A stretch of 20,218 nucleotides of DNA from Saccoglossus kowalevskii (lineage: Eukaryota > Hemichordata > Enteropneusta > Harrimaniidae). The number at the start of each line of letters is the position of its first letter. The first letter of the stretch is position 1. The position numbers and the translations under genes were made by a program. The notes below the pieces were generated by a model. It made no database searches. It had not been told where the DNA came from and worked only from the letters and a program-made list of their open reading frames with translations. Location: assembly GCF_000003605.2 (NCBI RefSeq), contig NW_003148283.1, forward strand, positions 31,017 to 51,234, in the 5' to 3' direction. Shown here piece after piece: positions 19,965-20,218 of this stretch.

Positions 19965-20218
19965 GCCAGACCATCTATGTGCCAAGTTTCATTAAAGATT
20001 ATGAATTATTGTGCTAATTAGGGAATTAATATGAACAGATTTTAACCCAAAACTTATTAGGTTTGTACATTATTCTAGAGCATCTATGTACAATGTTTCT
20101 TTAAAATTGAATAATTAGTACTCAAGATAACAGTGTGAAAATTTAAAATTCAATTATACAAATTAGGTAATTAATATGTACAGGTCTGTCAATTATACTA
20201 CAGCATCTACGTACTAAG
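19965..20218. repeat. Diverged ~110-145-bp repeat at the window end
   Basis: CATCTATGT(G/A)C-type strings occur near 19970 and 20081 and CATCTACGTAC near 20205. AATTAGG(G/T)AATTAATATG(A/T)ACAG occurs at 20016 and again at 20161, a step of 145 bp. The array seems to continue past the window. Confidence 0.5.

Overview
The window is a piece of AT-rich animal nuclear DNA. It carries one split protein-coding gene on the + strand, with GT/AG introns and vertebrate/invertebrate-style splice sites, and many tandem and interspersed repeats. There is no bacterial-type operon, no CRISPR array and no rRNA or tRNA gene that I can support. The intron load, the minisatellites in introns, the MITE-like elements and the decayed non-LTR retrotransposon pieces suggest a marine invertebrate (for example a cephalochordate, hemichordate, mollusc or brachiopod). 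The sequence alone does not let me name the species.

The gene spans about 739-17371 and I assemble it from 12 exons whose splice phases all agree. The product would be about 560 residues. It belongs to the ANL superfamily (acyl-/aryl-CoA synthetases), closest in look to the animal '4-coumarate--CoA ligase-like' proteins and luciferase relatives. All the core motifs are present and spread over the exons: P-loop [10 protein letters not shown] (exon 5), PFYHSYGM (exon 6), YGLTETGP (exon 8), the TGD split across exons 9/10, [13 protein letters not shown] (exon 10) and the catalytic lysine in PKSASGK (exon 12). One defect stands out. Exon 7 lacks about 13 bp (10 at the least) exactly where the family has the conserved 'SGAAPLG' stretch, which gives a frameshift and a TAA at 10045-10047. 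As written, the gene would make only about 333 residues. This could be a pseudogene or null allele, or an assembly error.

Layout: 1-738 is the 5' flank. 818-3205 (intron 1) holds a ~290-bp three-copy tandem repeat and a long perfect-looking hairpin. 3310-4767 (intron 2) holds a MITE-like element and a 12-bp minisatellite. 4976-6991 (intron 3) holds diverged ~120-bp repeats. 7044-7749 is a 79-bp array that duplicates the end of exon 4 together with its splice donor. 8419-9582 (intron 5) holds a second MITE copy and a minus-strand reverse-transcriptase relic. 11065-12905 (intron 8) is mostly a 1.6-kb, 21-bp minisatellite. 13611-15656 (intron 10) holds a 41-bp array in which almost every copy carries a CCAAT box, and then a possible LTR/primer-binding-site remnant. 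17372-20218 is 3' flank with poly(A) signals, two tight hairpins, a second possible reverse-transcriptase tail, and an 18-copy ~57-bp satellite.

Most long open frames in the window are artefacts of tandem repeats whose unit is a multiple of 3 (12, 21 and 57 bp). I see no multi-gene system here. The most interesting signals are the exon-4/splice-donor array, the lesion in exon 7, the CCAAT array and the 103-nt hairpin.
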